NCBI GenBank assembly: GCA_963575645.1
Contig: OY754475.1
Location: 23,164,509 to 23,228,508, forward strand
Direction of reading: 5' to 3'
Source of the DNA: Xanthostigma xanthostigma
Lineage: Eukaryota > Arthropoda > Insecta > Raphidioptera > Raphidiidae
Length of the DNA stretch: 64,000 bases
How positions within the stretch are numbered: the first letter of the stretch is position 1; every line of letters begins with the position of its first letter. The position numbers and the translations under genes are program-made. The notes under the pieces are model-generated. The model did no database searches, had not been told where the DNA came from, and saw nothing but the letters and a program-made list of their open reading frames with translations. Of this stretch, positions 9,501 through 19,128 are shown in pieces.

Positions 9501-11540
9501 GGATACGGATTCTTGAAAAAGCGACGTGTAAAATCTCGGCGTGTTGTCGTTAACATCCTTCACGTTGACCAGCAGTTGCGTCGTGTTGGAACGCGAAGGA
9601 CTGCCGCCATCTTGAGCTCTTATGACAAGTCGGTAGCTTCGTATCGTTTCGTAATCGAGCGGTTTGACTAACGATACGTCGCCGGTCAAACTATCGATAG
9701 AAAATTGCGATTGAGTGTTGCCTCCGATGATAGCATACCGTATCGCTGCGTTGTTCCCTTGATCCAAATCGGTAGCCTTGACGTGGGCAATGACCGGATT
9801 TTCCGTCCAGCTGATGTCTTCGTTAACGGCGACTGTGTAAGTGCGTTCGGTAAATTGTGGGTAATTGTCGTTGTCGTCCAAAATGGTGATGACGACGCTG
9901 GCAGTCGACGACTTCCGAGCGCTCTGCGGACTCGCCATGTCGGTAGCTTGAACGATCAAAGTATACACTTCGGTCATTTCGCGATCGAGCGATGTTCTCG
10001 TACTGATCACTCCGGTCTTGCTGTCGATACGAAACGCTTGGTTGTCGGCTTCCGGCGTCGACATTCCGCCGCCGGCGATACTTTCGATCGAATACTCCAC
10101 TTCGGCATTTTTACCGATATCCTGATCGGTGGCTTTCAACGTGATAACAGTCGTCCCGACGCTGACGCCTTCCCTTACGCTGGCGTCGTATTCGTTCATT
10201 TCGAAAACCGGACTGTGATCGTTGGCGTCGAGCACATTTATCTGCAGAGTCGTGGTGCCGCTGCGCGGCGGAAAACTGTCGTCCGTCGCGGTTACTCGAA
10301 AATAGTGAACGTCGACCAATTCTCGATCGAGCTTCGCTTGTGTCGTTACCGTTCCGATTTTCGGATCGATGGCGAACATCGACTGCGACCTCGAATCGAG
10401 CAAACTCATCATCGAATACGTGACGGGACTGTTTTCGGGATCTCTCGCTTTCACCGAAGTCGTAACGACGACTCCCGGATCGCATTCTTCCAACACGCTG
10501 GCGACGTACAGATGTTGTTCGAAAAACGGCGACTGATTTCGAAGTTCGCGACGAACGCGCTTCGCTATATCGGTATCGTTGAATTCTTGATGGTGATAAA
10601 CGATTTTCAGTCTGTGTTCCGAATCGATGAGTCTCGTATCTTTGCAATAGGCGCTGAAAAGTATCGACACTTTCCATAACGGTTCCGTTATGCAGACGTC
10701 GTAGCTCGTTACGAGGTCACCTTGAGAATGTTCGATTCGGAATCTTTCGTCGCTTACGTGGACAAAATTCACAGCGCAATGTTGGGTTATCGTCAAGGGC
10801 ATGAACGCCGAAATAGAGTTGATGTACTGCGACTTTCTCAAACAGATCTGTTGCCATTTGTCCGTGGTCGGGATCGCGAACGAAGCGTAAGTTTCGGACA
10901 CCCATCTCTTAGCGTCGGATATTTTTATGTGAATTGATCGATCGGCATTTTCGAGAAAAGCGTTCCTACGTTTTCTCCTGAAATGCTCGACATACGGATT
11001 CGACAAATACGATCTGTTCACGTCTCTTTTCCTCCGGTATCGGTAGTCATCTTCCCAAATCGCTAAATTTGATAAGTCTTCTAAATTCGCCTCGTGCCCC
11101 GTCCTCAAGCTTCGCGCCGTACCGCATTCTTTGCCGACGACGAATATCCGTAACGGTAAACTATAATAATCGATGCTTCTCAATCGATTCGAAGTCGAAT
11201 CGATATGTAACGTGAACAGATTCGGATAGTAGATTCCATCGCACTTCAACTGTTCGCGCAAGATAACCTGTCCGTATTTCGGATCGACAAACAGTAATCG
11301 ATGCACGAAACCGGCCGATCGATGCGTATTTATTTTATAATGTCTTTCGGAACCGAGTTTGTAAACCGAAGCGTTGAATATTATCTCGCCGGCCGGTTGA
11401 TCCTCGTTCACGATTAACAAATACGAATCGCACACGGCAAACAGAAACAAAAACAGAAACAAACGAAAGAGGAAATGGCGTGTGTTCAGGCGAGTCGGCG
11501 ATATTTCATCAGGCATCGAAATCGCCCGCACTTTGCACAT
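562..11540 (-). CDS. stan: Starry night/Flamingo (CELSR-type) seven-pass cadherin, 5' part, partial
   Basis: Atypical cadherin of the planar cell polarity core, acting at cell-cell contacts by homophilic adhesion with Frizzled and Van Gogh. Exons in coding order: 11540-9080, 8483-7914, 7190-6798, 6731-6520, 6459-6243, 5065-4159, 2591-2109, 2035-1881, 1197-1031, 831-562. Every junction keeps frame, giving 5,835 nt = 1,945 codons. Residues ~20-35 (counted from the Met at 11540) are a hydrophobic signal core (FLFRLFLFLFLFAVC). Furin-like RRKR/RRKRR sites lie near 170 and 190. Nine cadherin repeats follow from ~337, with DxNDNxP linkers. Then come the conserved CELSR linker (NAQLISLNSSTGQIILSPQL), EGF modules and two laminin-G domains. 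The start is uncertain: Met at 11540 or 11516 puts the signal peptide at the N-terminus; an open frame continues to 11738, but a good acceptor at 11678-11680 suggests that stretch is intron. GPS, hormone-receptor and 7TM domains lie off the left edge. All donors are GT. Confidence 0.93.
1784..1857. repeat. Perfect 74-bp AT-rich palindrome in a stan intron
   Basis: Two 37-base arms, centred between 1820 and 1821 (core TACGTTGTTATAACAACGTA), are perfect reverse complements with no spacer. The right arm ends 21 bases from the splice donor at 1879-1880 of the EGF exon 2035-1881. The rest of this intron (1198-1783) is AT-rich with no recognisable element. Confidence 0.9.
2734..3355. mobile_element. 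Long-TIR MITE or foldback in stan intron
   Basis: Ends are TGCATTCCTAAATTCGCTAC and its inverse GAATTTAGGAATGCA. The inverted similarity continues inward ~170 bp (CTAATAGTTACTGTGGTT versus AACCACAGTAACTATTAG; GACAGAGACGAT versus ATCGTCTCTGTC). The left arm carries an additional hairpin (GTAGCGCTACACAGCC / GGCTGTGTAGCGCTA). There is no coding sequence. It abuts the mariner-type element at 3359. Confidence 0.8.
3359..3933 (+). mobile_element. Mariner/Tc1-type deletion derivative, copy 1 (stan intron)
   Basis: A 575-bp element with terminal inverted repeats CAGTATGTAAACACGTAAGG / TTTTACATACTG, the right one slightly diverged. A near-identical copy in reverse orientation sits at 58381-58952. Positions ~3520-3700 encode a transposase relic recognisable by YQRAYVIPVRQLLNEMFPNRW, like the VRQFLNxxFPNRW segment of mariner-type DDE/D transposases. 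The QDGAPPH block that normally precedes it is missing, and the frame degenerates after NRWSC. Confidence 0.8.
4159..5065 (-). CDS. stan: stan exon: CELSR linker, EGF cluster and start of laminin-G 1
   Basis: A 907-nt exon joined upstream to 6459-6243 (VT+D GVNEIK) and downstream to 2591-2109 (KL+R FVTQSQ). It contains the family signature DNLCVREPCLNYEECVTVLK, then cysteine-rich EGF modules (CRCPQGFTG; CYSNPCQNDGTC; CSCKPNYTGKDCE), then the beginning of a laminin-G domain (FLTFASLKQRHRFHIKLRF). The donor is CTCAG|GTTCGT, weaker than usual, but the reading frame and family alignment both demand it. Confidence 0.92.
5641..6137. mobile_element. Pogo/Tigger-like MITE nested in Helitron copy A
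   Basis: A 497-bp element with TIRs CAGTAGAGACGCGATAATCC and (rc of the right end) CAGTAGAGACGCGTTAATCC. It is flanked by a TA duplication (5639-5640 and 6138-6139). The three other Helitron copies read GCAATTATCTGTAAAATGAT uninterrupted at this point, which serves as an empty site. It carries the start of a CENP-B-type transposase on the minus strand (5711-5842). Confidence 0.92.
5711..5842 (-). pseudogene. N-terminal remnant of pogo/Tigger transposase (43 codons)
   Basis: The open frame from ATG at 5842 to TGA at 5711-5713 begins MAPRKRSHVTLSLQVKNEIL and continues with DKLKKEASNKQLAAKYEHF. This matches the CENP-B N-terminal helix-turn-helix (KxKILxxLKxGxSxxxLAxxF) of pogo-type transposases. 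It stops where the first DNA-binding domain should continue, so it is a non-functional relic. Confidence 0.75.
7240..7807. mobile_element. Large foldback (palindromic MITE) in stan intron
   Basis: Arms of ~270 bp run from TAGTCAGAGTGCCCATCGGC at the left to GCCGACGGGCACTGACTAG at the right. They meet near 7510, where CACCTCGAATATGTCGAACATATTTGAGGTG forms the tip. Arms are >90% alike by eye. Open frames on both strands (7322-7573, 7494-7763) are mirror images of one arm, not genes. It makes up most of intron 7191-7913. Confidence 0.85.
8538..9030. mobile_element. MITE with identical 36-bp TIRs in stan intron
   Basis: Positions 8538-8573 (AAATTTTATGGCACGCCGTT...) and 8995-9030 are exact inverted copies over 36 bases. 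The interior has a ~30-bp direct repeat in about three copies (TATGTACATAATAAAAATG, 8640-8720) and several copies of the palindrome ATGTCATGACAT (8740-8890). There are no coding remnants. Confidence 0.85.
9080..11540 (-). CDS. stan: stan exon: signal peptide and cadherin repeats 1-5 (part)
   Basis: Largest stan exon, 2,461 nt, ending in a split glycine codon (G|GTAAGT, donor at 9078-9079). It encodes the leader, a ~300-residue N-terminal region with two dibasic clusters (RRKRD, RRKRR), and cadherin repeats beginning at QSPFFEQHLY, HSPVFEMNEY, NYPQFTERTY, NTPRFYTSLF and NDPSFERPEY. The calcium-binding LDRE, DxNDN and AxDxD motifs are intact. The fifth repeat is completed by exon 8483-7914, where G+GC restores glycine. 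The long open frame on the opposite strand (9705-10679) is a shadow of this exon. Confidence 0.93.
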
Positions 11541-11653
11541 TTTATTTACAATCGAACTGTTTGATTTCACCCCATCACATTTTAAACACTGCTGTTTTTT
11601 TTGACTTTCTGCGAATCGGTCTGTTATCTGCCACGGTGCAAGTGGTATGTTGA

Positions 11654-11680
11654 AATGAGAACCGGTGGCTTCATTATCTG
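11654..11680 (-). promoter_or_regulatory. Probable 3' splice acceptor of a stan 5'-UTR intron, with short upstream ORF
   Basis: On the minus strand a pyrimidine tract TTTCATTTGTTTCAG ends at 11678 (rc of 11678-11680 is CAG). Exon sequence would start at 11677 and immediately meets an AUG at 11674-11672 that opens a 16-codon frame ending in TAA, out of frame with stan. The stan start codons at 11540 and 11516 come after it, so a spliced mRNA would carry an upstream ORF. This is inferred from sequence only. Confidence 0.4.
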
Positions 11681-11798
11681 AAACAAATGAAAGCAGCGAG
11701 TTAGTTTTCGATTGTTTTATGTCGTGATCAAAAGACATCGCTCCCTGTGTGTTTAAAAAAAACGTATCGAAATTTTGTTACACAAACTGGCATCATCT

Positions 11799-11903
11799 TT
11801 TGGTTATATGTATACCTACATATAAGGGTGTTAATTTTTCCTCAATAACAATAAACAAATTTGTTATTAACACCCTTATATGTAGGTATACATATACAAA
11901 CCA
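11799..11903. repeat. Short foldback upstream of stan coding exon
   Basis: TATGTATACCTACATATAAG and its complement CTTATATGTAGGTATACATA form ~35-bp arms around a ~33-bp spacer. It looks like a palindromic MITE. The sequence between it and 12159 shows nothing recognisable. Confidence 0.75.
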
Positions 11904-12159
11904 GAGAGTAGGGTGGAAAATGAAATTCGACGGCTGAAAGTTTCGCTTATTGCAATTGCTGACCCAAAATTGGAGTTTGTTTTCCGGTCATTTAGGAAGT
12001 TTTAAATTACCCCGATCCCCAAGCAAGTATTTTGATCCCAAATTTGAATACTGAGTTTTAAAAAACATCGAGCAAATTGTTCCCGAGAAAATACTGGCAC
12101 AAGCAGAGACATACAGATCTGTAGACAAACAGAACATATTATAGCGTCTATATAGCTAT

Positions 12160-12389
12160 TTATACTAATATTATAAAGAGGTTAAGTTTGGATGTAGGAG
12201 GTAATCTCCGAAACTACTCATCCGATTTCAAAAATGTTTTCATCAATATTTAGAACGGACCTTCAGGATGGACACAGGCTATATATTATCGCGTTAAAAT
12301 AAAAGCGCTTTTCGTGGAGACTAATTTCGCAAGTCGACTAAAAAACGGCGGCAAATTACAAATTCGGGCGAAGCCGGACCGGGCCGCTG
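12160..12389 (+). mobile_element. Helitron-type repeat, family 2 (truncated 3' end)
   Basis: It starts TATACTAATATTATAAAGAGG, continues AATCTCCGAAACTACTCATC, and ends with the hairpin region CGGGCGAAGCCGGACCGGGC just before the expected CTAG, which has decayed (CCGCTGTT). Related copies: 18388-18602 (minus), 27601-27750, 35916-36313 (with CTAG end), 36712-36897. Confidence 0.65.
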
Positions 12390-13660
12390 TTTCAAAATAT
12401 ATAGTAAAAAGCAGGAAAGCAAAAACTAGAGGTTTGATCTTATTGCGATACTATTTAAGATCCTTGATTATTGTAAATAATTTAATAAAAATTTTAATTG
12501 TTGTTTTAAGATTTAAACTAATGTGTACTGTGTTGTGATGTATTTTCAGAACGCCTGAGGAAGACTTAACTAAAGCCGAAACGTCGCGAGTAAGCATGAA
12601 GTTTTGACTGATTTCCTGATCCTATTCCTCTGATTTTCATTAAATTGTTTGATCTTATGTTTACGCATATAGCCTTAGTTGCTGAGCGTTTTACATTTAA
12701 ATAAAAAAAAAAAAAAACTAGAGGTATTTATAAAGGGGCTTTCGACGCAAAATCTACTTTCAAAGTAATTCCTTGAAGCCCTGAATCATAACGGTCGAAC
12801 ATCGATATTTATTTATGTACTTAGGACTACATTTTAATTCACACTTTTGGAGACCTGCTGCTCGCGCAGTTACCTGGAAAGTGTAAATTGATAAAGTGTC
12901 AACTCGCAGCATCGACTGTAGCAATTTACACAGCGGTTATAAAAAAAACAGGTACCGCGTAATTTCAACAGCGACTTTGCGCGAGAAACGCGACAGTCGA
13001 AAAGAAGCCTCGGGGCTACCTTGTTGCTGTTCCGTTATTTAAGATAAATCATCGTCATAGCACGGGGCTCCGGCAGCCAGTCCAGGGCTGCAATCGAAAA
13101 ACTATACGAAACATTACTTTCGCTAGATAGATGCAAAAATACGCGCGGTTATTATCGACTGTTTCGCTGAAGACCGCTTTAAAAAGAAGCTTTAACTTGT
13201 GGCCAACGTTTCAAAAAATGTATTTTTCTTCATACCTCGATCGAAAGTAGACACTTTCGGCATCAATTGTAATTTGTAAGTAGTCTAACATTTACGCATT
13301 GGTGGGATTACACGCCTCGATGCGGGAAGTACGTACGTTCAAACTATTACATTTTAGCCAAAAGTCGCGAACAGCTGTCATTCGTGTTTTTACGTATAAC
13401 CGCAAAGCTGCTTGATTGGAATTTATCTACGTTTTATGTAATTAAATAAGTAATTAATTAATTAATGTATTTAATAAGCGTCCTTACGACTGAGGTATGA
13501 AGAAAAATTGTATACACTACATCTGGCCGAAAGTTTGATATCTTGCACTGCGCATCATGATACCCGAGGCGAAGCAAGAATATCTAACTTTCGGCCCTTG
13601 TGGTGTAATATACTATTTCTTCTTCGGGGAATCAGGCTTTCCCTCAACGTTTAATATTTA
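12390..13660. other. Intergenic: retroelement-like 3' motif, otherwise anonymous
   Basis: Positions 12551-12590 read GCCTGAGGAAGACTTAAC and AAAGCCGAAACGTCGCGAG, a signature common downstream of Penelope-like and some other retroelement ORFs; I see no reverse transcriptase frame. An A-run lies at 12702-12717. A diverged inverted pair surrounds 13520-13600 (GGCCGAAAGTTTGATATC / ATATCTAACTTTCGGCC). Nothing else is recognisable. Confidence 0.4.
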
Positions 13661-14116
13661 CTAGCGTGACCTGTGCGAATTATTCGCACTAAATAAGTAT
13701 AATAATTATCACTTTACAAAATTATTTTTTAAATATGAAGGCAGGTATTCAATTCGTTTCTAATTTTGCACACTGCTTATAACGTTCTTCTTTTTGTTGT
13801 AAAAGAAATATTTTACTAAAATAAGTAGCAAAAGCGTTGTTCAGCGTTGCCCGTCAGATGGCAGTATGCAGTATTTACAATATGATGGTCAGATGACAGA
13901 TCGAAGTGTTAACGTTACGCCGTCAGATGGCAGACGTTGTTCAGAGTTTAATTAATTTACAAAAACAATAGCAATAATAAATTTTTTAGTTGTCGATGTC
14001 AGTAGAGCAAGCAATTATCTGTAAAATGATATATAATTTATGTGGAGAAATTGTGTGTTTTTTTCTAAAAAGGGAGGCAAACATCTTTATAAACCTTAGC
14101 GTATTAATATATATGA
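13661..14116 (-). mobile_element. Non-autonomous Helitron, copy B
   Basis: Minus-strand 5' end TCATATATATTAATACGC at 14116, 3' end hairpin GTGCGAATAATTCGCAC then AGGTCACGCTAG at 13661. Flanked by A and T. At 456 bp it is the shortest copy, lacking the ~100 bp of CAGATGGCA repeats found in copies A and C. It gives the uninterrupted sequence at the site where copy A holds the pogo insertion. Confidence 0.88.
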
Positions 14117-14462
14117 TTGGAACAAAAACTATAATATTAAAATCAACCCTCCTCGGCGACGAGTTATTAAAGTACCATCATTTCTATAAGGCATCGGACA
14201 GCACCAAATAATGCATTGAAGTACAGTTCACTCGTGGAGCAACATCTCGTAGTAGAATGGGGCAACGTCCTTTCAGATCCCGAGCGAGTGCCGATTGAAT
14301 TCGGCTGCGGCCCGTCGAAGCATCTTCGGATCGCGACCCGCGGTCATCGCAAGGCAACGCAACGGAGTCACGGCCGCACAAAAATAAGCAGCCTGTTGCA
14401 CTGTCAATGACACCTGGCTAAAGAAACGAAAAGTACGTCCTCTTATTGTAATTTTGTTGATA
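14117..14462. other. Short GC-rich anonymous segment
   Basis: 14150-14420 is clearly richer in G+C than its surroundings. Short frames on both strands show no family I recognise, and there are no convincing splice sites. It could be a decayed element or an untranslated exon; I have no support for either. Confidence 0.25.
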
Positions 14463-14797
14463 TCTATACTAATATATAAAGCTGAAGAGTTTGTTTGTTT
14501 GGTTGAACGCGCTAATCTCAGGAACTACTAGTTCGAATTGAATTGTTTTTGTTGGATAGTCCATTTATCGAGGAAGGCTATAGGCTATATAATATCACGC
14601 TACGATCAATAGGAGCGGAGCATCAATGAAAAATGTTGCAAAATTTGTCCGTCCGACAAAAACTTTTGAACGGTAACTCCGATCATCATGAAATTTGGAC
14701 ACAACATTCATCTCGGTAAACATGAACGTGCGTACTTATGTCCCTCCCTTCCCCATACGTTCTTTTGCACCCGGGTGAAACCGGGCAGAACCGCTAG
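14463..14797 (+). mobile_element. Helitron, family 3, copy 1 (complete ends)
   Basis: Starts A|TCTATACTAATATATAAAGC and ends ACCCGGGTGAAACCGGGCAG...CCGCTAG|T: a hairpin ~12 bases before CTAG, inserted between A and T. Length 335 bp. A close relative is 47884-48218; 33690-34123 and 50370-50695 share the same type of 3' end. A second, truncated element of the same general type (TTATAAATGTGAATGAGAG) starts immediately after it. Confidence 0.82.
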
Positions 14798-16860
14798 TAT
14801 TATAAATGTGAATGAGAGTTTGTTTGTTACGCTATCTGTCTCTAATTTTTCGAGTATCAAATTACCCCGACAACTGATTCAGAGAAGCAAGCGAAGCGCT
14901 CTTTTGTTTTGACCGGTGCGTATGTCGGTATATAGCGAGCTTATTTACCGACAATACAAGACGAGCGTCTTCTAATTCTTGTCCACAACTAATCAAGCCA
15001 CCGGTTGGCGTCTATCAAATTCACGACAGTATAACTTGTCGTGCCGTGAAAAATTGCATATCAAACGGCAACAAAACCAGCTCTAAGAGGAATGCGCCAG
15101 GCATGTTCAACATTTACTTTCTGGTACGACTTTCGGCTAGATTTGAGATCGCAGTTTGTTTTCGAGTGAACGAAGATATCCATTTGAGCGAGATAGACAG
15201 ATTGTAAATTATAGACGCTCAACAACGGACGTCATCAGCGTCTATGTGTGTATTATAGAGAATGTGGCAGCCAACACACACAGACTAAAGCGGTCCGTTT
15301 AAAATTGCGATCTGTATAGCTCGGACGTGCGTACAGAGATAGATTTTACATAATACACGCTCGACAGCCGAGGTCATCATAAAACATTGGAATGCCAACT
15401 ATATATTTCAATGGTTCTCCTGAGGGGTTCATTTACATTCTTAAACCGATACTAAAAATATTAAACTTTGTCATTTTTATTGCTTGTATGCATATGACAG
15501 ATGCGCTCCAGTAAATTATGAAATAAAATATTTTACAACACTTCTAGTGAAAAATTTATACATAAATTCAATACAAGGTCCGGCAGAAACAATACTCAGA
15601 ATTTCATGGTATGATTTGTTATTTATTGCAAGTAATAAATTAAGTCAATATTATAACTGCAGAATTAATGTTGTACAGAGATCATAAATTCTTCACATGT
15701 GTTATTTAACTGATATTTTGGCCTTAATTGGTTGACGAACAATTTAAAAGAAAAGAAGCGTTTCGAAAAATTTATTTTCATGAACTTCTTATTGGAACAA
15801 AACTAAATACAGACAATATTAAATTTAAAATTATACTTACACTTTACAATGTGTAAGACACGCGTGATAGTTTTTATGCATGGGACGGGCATGCTTTCAT
15901 ATCGTTTCAATGCTCTGCCGCTTCATTAAACAAAATATCATTTGATTTCAAGGCGTGATTGAATAACGAACATAGAATTTGAATTAGTCACGCACATTGA
16001 TGTTCTTAATTTCAGTGACTGAGATTTGACTTTTTAATTTTGTTTTTTAAATTCATTCAGCGGTTAAATGTTGTTGAAAAACGTGCGAAACGTGGCAAAA
16101 AATCGCATTCAAAACAGAAAAGACGCGGCAGTGATTATATGGTGGAAGCGACGTGTCTATATGGTGGATGCTGAAACAACGGGTCTACATGGTGGAGGCA
16201 AAAGCTCCAGGCCTATATGGTGGGAGAGATGGGTCTGCATTCGTCAGTCGGGAAATTGTGTATTTCAAGGTGAGCGGCAATTGTTTTTAAAACCAGCTAC
16301 AAATGAAAACAATCACAAGTTTAACACAGAATATACAGAGAAAAAAATTGTTGAACAAGCTAAATTTCTCAGTATTTTTTACATACATTTGTAAACTTCC
16401 CGTAACTCGAAATCTCACGTGGTACTCTAAATATATTGACAAATATTACGTTTTATGATACAATTTTTAGAACAAAAAAAAAACGTTTTTATTGAAATTT
16501 TCAAGCAACGAGCCAATTTTTTTTAATGCTTTAATCACAGCTAATAAAAATACTAGTAAAACGCCTTTCTTCATCGCAATTTGAAAATTGTGGGGAGAAT
16601 TTTTCACAATCTGGTTGGATTTATATTGTTCATCCATTTTTAAAGTTAAAAGCAAATCAAAGAATTTACTAAAATATGAATAAACTTTTGTATTATTTTT
16701 TTAGTATTTTTGTAATACTCCTTATTTAATTACTTATATTTTAATTTTTTTAATTATATTTTTTAAGCTACACAAATATTTCAAATTTATATTTTTGTAT
16801 GGGGCTTGCCCTGTTGAAACAACAATACCTAAATAAATAAATAAATAAATCTGAGTGCAA
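14798..16860. other. Intergenic, mostly anonymous, ending in a LINE 3' tail
   Basis: Holds two copies of a short palindromic repeat (15211-15245, 15351-15380). At 16130-16235 a degenerate motif of the form TATATGGTGG recurs about four times; the 108-codon frame over it (16068-16394) is repeat, not a gene. At 16780-16850 the text GGGGCTTGCCCTGTTGAAAC followed by AATACC(TAAA)n is a typical non-LTR retrotransposon 3' end with a tetranucleotide tail. I see no reverse transcriptase upstream. Confidence 0.5.
15211..15245 (+). repeat. Dispersed ~36-bp palindromic repeat, example copy
   Basis: The outer halves ATAGACGCTC and AGCGTCTAT are inverted repeats around a conserved core (AACAACNGANNTCATC). 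Other copies in this window: 15351-15380, 35834-35869 (minus), 42007-42042 (minus), 45338-45371 (minus), 46441-46465 (minus, partial). Several are bordered by ATTATAGA or TCTATAAT. Confidence 0.6.
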
Positions 16861-18012
16861 TATAAAGACCGCTGCACACGAGGCTGGTTTTGCCGCTGGT
16901 GGAACTTGTGCTGGCTGCGAGGATCGAAACGACGTCATTGCGATCTCGCGCGATTACAAGCCGGACTTTAATATCAGAATCGGGGCCATTTTTTTATCAA
17001 AAATCAATCAGAAAACAGTTTTCCGTAACGCAGACGTCGTCAATAAACACGGCGTCGCGGCGTGCGCTCTGTTCAAGAGACAATGAGCGTCCACTTTTGT
17101 TGAACATTCGAAACTATCACTGCGCCATCTACAAATCCAGCTTCGAAGCAGACATCGCGTGAAGACAACACAAAAAAAACCGTCGCAGCGGCGTTTAGTT
17201 TGAACAGGCCGCGCCGAGAGACGAGGTGGGGGGACGGGGCGGCGGTAGCAGAGTGACGACGATGTCGTAACAGTAAGAAGCGCGGGGTCCTTCAACTCGC
17301 GACGTATACGCGAATGACCTTGTACCTCCGAGGTACATTATATTATGCACCTTTTGTACATACAAAGTTTACAATATACAAGACGACGCAGTGGAATCAA
17401 AGCAAGTAAATAGAACCCGTAAAAGTTTAGAGTTCAACTGCAAATAACTTCGTTGTGTACTTTTTTGCACATACCGCTAAATTAGCGGTATGTGCTTTAT
17501 TATCGCTTTGTGCGTCAGAGCTGACTTTCGTTCATATAAGAAGTTATATCTAAGTTAATTTCACACGAAATCCATTCAAATTGAAGCTTTTTGAAAAGAG
17601 GAGATTCTGATCTATAAAACAGAACCATTTTTAAATCAATTCGAGTTCATAAATACTATTAAAATTGTAATTGAAAGTTACAAACAGCAGTTGTCGGTTG
17701 GTCTGTACGTATGTACGTATGTACGTATGTACGTACGTCACGACTCTACAGATCGCAATTTTGGTCGGATTGCCTTGGGTTATATTTTATTCACTTTGTT
17801 TACTATCAGACCAGAACCCTATTTAAATTCACATAAATGTTTTCAGTAGTTTAATTTTTATAAACAGTTTTATTTTATTATTTTTGACAGCTAATAGTTA
17901 AAATAAAAAACCTTAAAAAAACAAAAAAATATCTATTATTGTTATTGTAATGTAGTGTATTACGTAGAATAACTGCTCCACTTCTATACCATAATAACAA
18001 CGCAAGCTGGGA
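16861..18012. other. Intergenic: transposon terminus and microsatellite
   Basis: TAAAGACCGCTGCACACGAGGCTGG at ~16864 equals, inverted, the termini at 24228-24255, 33300-33333 and 39150-39170. 17475-17500 is a hairpin (ACCGCTAAATTAGCGGT). 17701-17739 is a (GTACGTAT)n microsatellite. 16980-17300 is GC-rich with short frames on both strands but no family I recognise. Confidence 0.5.
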
Positions 18013-18086
18013 TATCAGAATGGCCGAGTGGTTAAACGCGTAGTCCAGTAATAGCAAGGTGCCGAGTTCGATTCCCGCTGACACCA
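18013..18086 (+). pseudogene. tRNA-like sequence (Ser/Leu type head), degenerate
   Basis: A perfect internal A box TGGCCGAGTGG (18021-18031) and a B box AGTTCGATTCC, 3' end CGCTGACACCA, then a T-run typical of a Pol III terminator. The acceptor stem has mismatches (ATATCAGA against GCTGACA) and the anticodon arm does not fold cleanly, so this is a tRNA pseudogene or the head of a SINE rather than a working tRNA. Confidence 0.55.
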
Positions 18087-18387
18087 AGTAATATTTTTTT
18101 TTCTATTCCATTTTATTTTTATTTTTTTTTTCTATTTTTTTAATTGTTTTTTTTTAAATATATTTTCTCAATTTTTTTTCATTATAATATGTACAGTGGA
18201 AAACTTGCGGGATGTGCACTTTTGGTTTTGCCAACTATTATTTGTCTTTTACCGCGAAGTTTCTTTCACCGACCGTGCCGAGGGTGAAATACGAAATTGC
18301 CGACTGAATTTAAAGTCTTGTCTTAACACTAGTCGCTACCCGCGGTTTCGCACGCGATTTTGTTTTCGGCTTGATTTTATTACAGTA

Positions 18388-18602
18388 CTATTATTTGTTG
18401 GCCCGGTCCGGCTTCGTCCGAGTTTGTAGATTGCCGCCGTTTTTCAGTCGACTTACATTCGTAGATTAGTCTCCGCGAAAATCATTTCAACGCGATAATA
18501 TATAGGTCTATCCTAAACATTGGTGAAAACATTTTTTAAATCGGATGAGTAGTTTTGGAGATTACCTCCTACATCCAAACTTTACGTCTTTATAATATTA
18601 AT
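18388..18602 (-). mobile_element. Helitron-type repeat, family 2, reverse copy
   Basis: Reverse complement of the 12160-12389 type: GGCCCGGTCCGGCTTCGTCC at the left (3' hairpin) and TTTATAATATTAATA at the right (5' end). The tRNA-derived SINE begins directly at its right border, so the two may share a target. Confidence 0.65.
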
Positions 18603-18604
18603 AT

Positions 18605-18996
18605 GGAGCGGTGTAGCGTAGTGGCGAGAGCACTAGACTTGAATTCGGGAGGAGGTACCGGGTTCGAATCCCGGTCGGGGCAGATGTTTTTCCTGCTGCC
18701 TGTCGCCGAGAAACGCGGTAATTCCTGTACCAGCCGTCGTGTTGAGGTTTTCCACGGCTTCCCTCAATAATTCCAGATAAATATCGAGATGGTTCCTTAT
18801 TCAAGATCATGGCCGATTACCTGTCTAAAAATTTACCTACCTATTGTCCTAAAATTCCTTAATTTGCCCATTGCTATTAATTAAGTGGAAGTTTAGAAAT
18901 GTAGAAAATAACGGGAAGTGTTAATAGATGGAAAATAGTAATTCCATCTGTTATGACATAAGGTCGAGAAACGGACGTTAAACGCATTATTATTGA
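18605..18996 (+). repeat. tRNA-derived SINE, copy 1
   Basis: Head with Pol III A box TAGCGTAGTGG (18614-18624) and B box GGTTCGAATCC (18661-18671). A body follows (TGTTGAGGTTTTCCACGG, CCGATTACCTGTC), and it ends ACGGACGTTAAACGC with an (ATT)n tail. Same family as 31125-31527 and ~80% alike by eye. Confidence 0.85.
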
Positions 18997-19128
18997 TTAA
19001 AAATTCAATTGATATGCTTTTACCAGCTTTAAAATTTGAGAAAAGAGGTACCCTTGGCTATTCTGAAGCCTATACTAACAGACTATATAAAATCAGCATA
19101 AAGACGTCTTCGGCGTTACAAAATAATA

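Noticed and set aside
9705-10679. 324-codon frame on the plus strand
   Set aside because: Antisense shadow of the stan cadherin exon; composition follows the reverse of cadherin codons and shows no domain.
11541-11738. Extension of stan to the Met at 11738
   Set aside because: It would bury the signal peptide ~90 residues inside the protein, and a good splice acceptor lies at 11678.
16068-16394. 108-codon frame containing repeated WW/GG-like motifs
   Set aside because: The peptide repeats come from a degenerate TATATGGTGG nucleotide repeat and show no known domain.
18013-18086. Functional tRNA gene
   Set aside because: Internal promoter boxes are present, but acceptor and anticodon stems have several mismatches.
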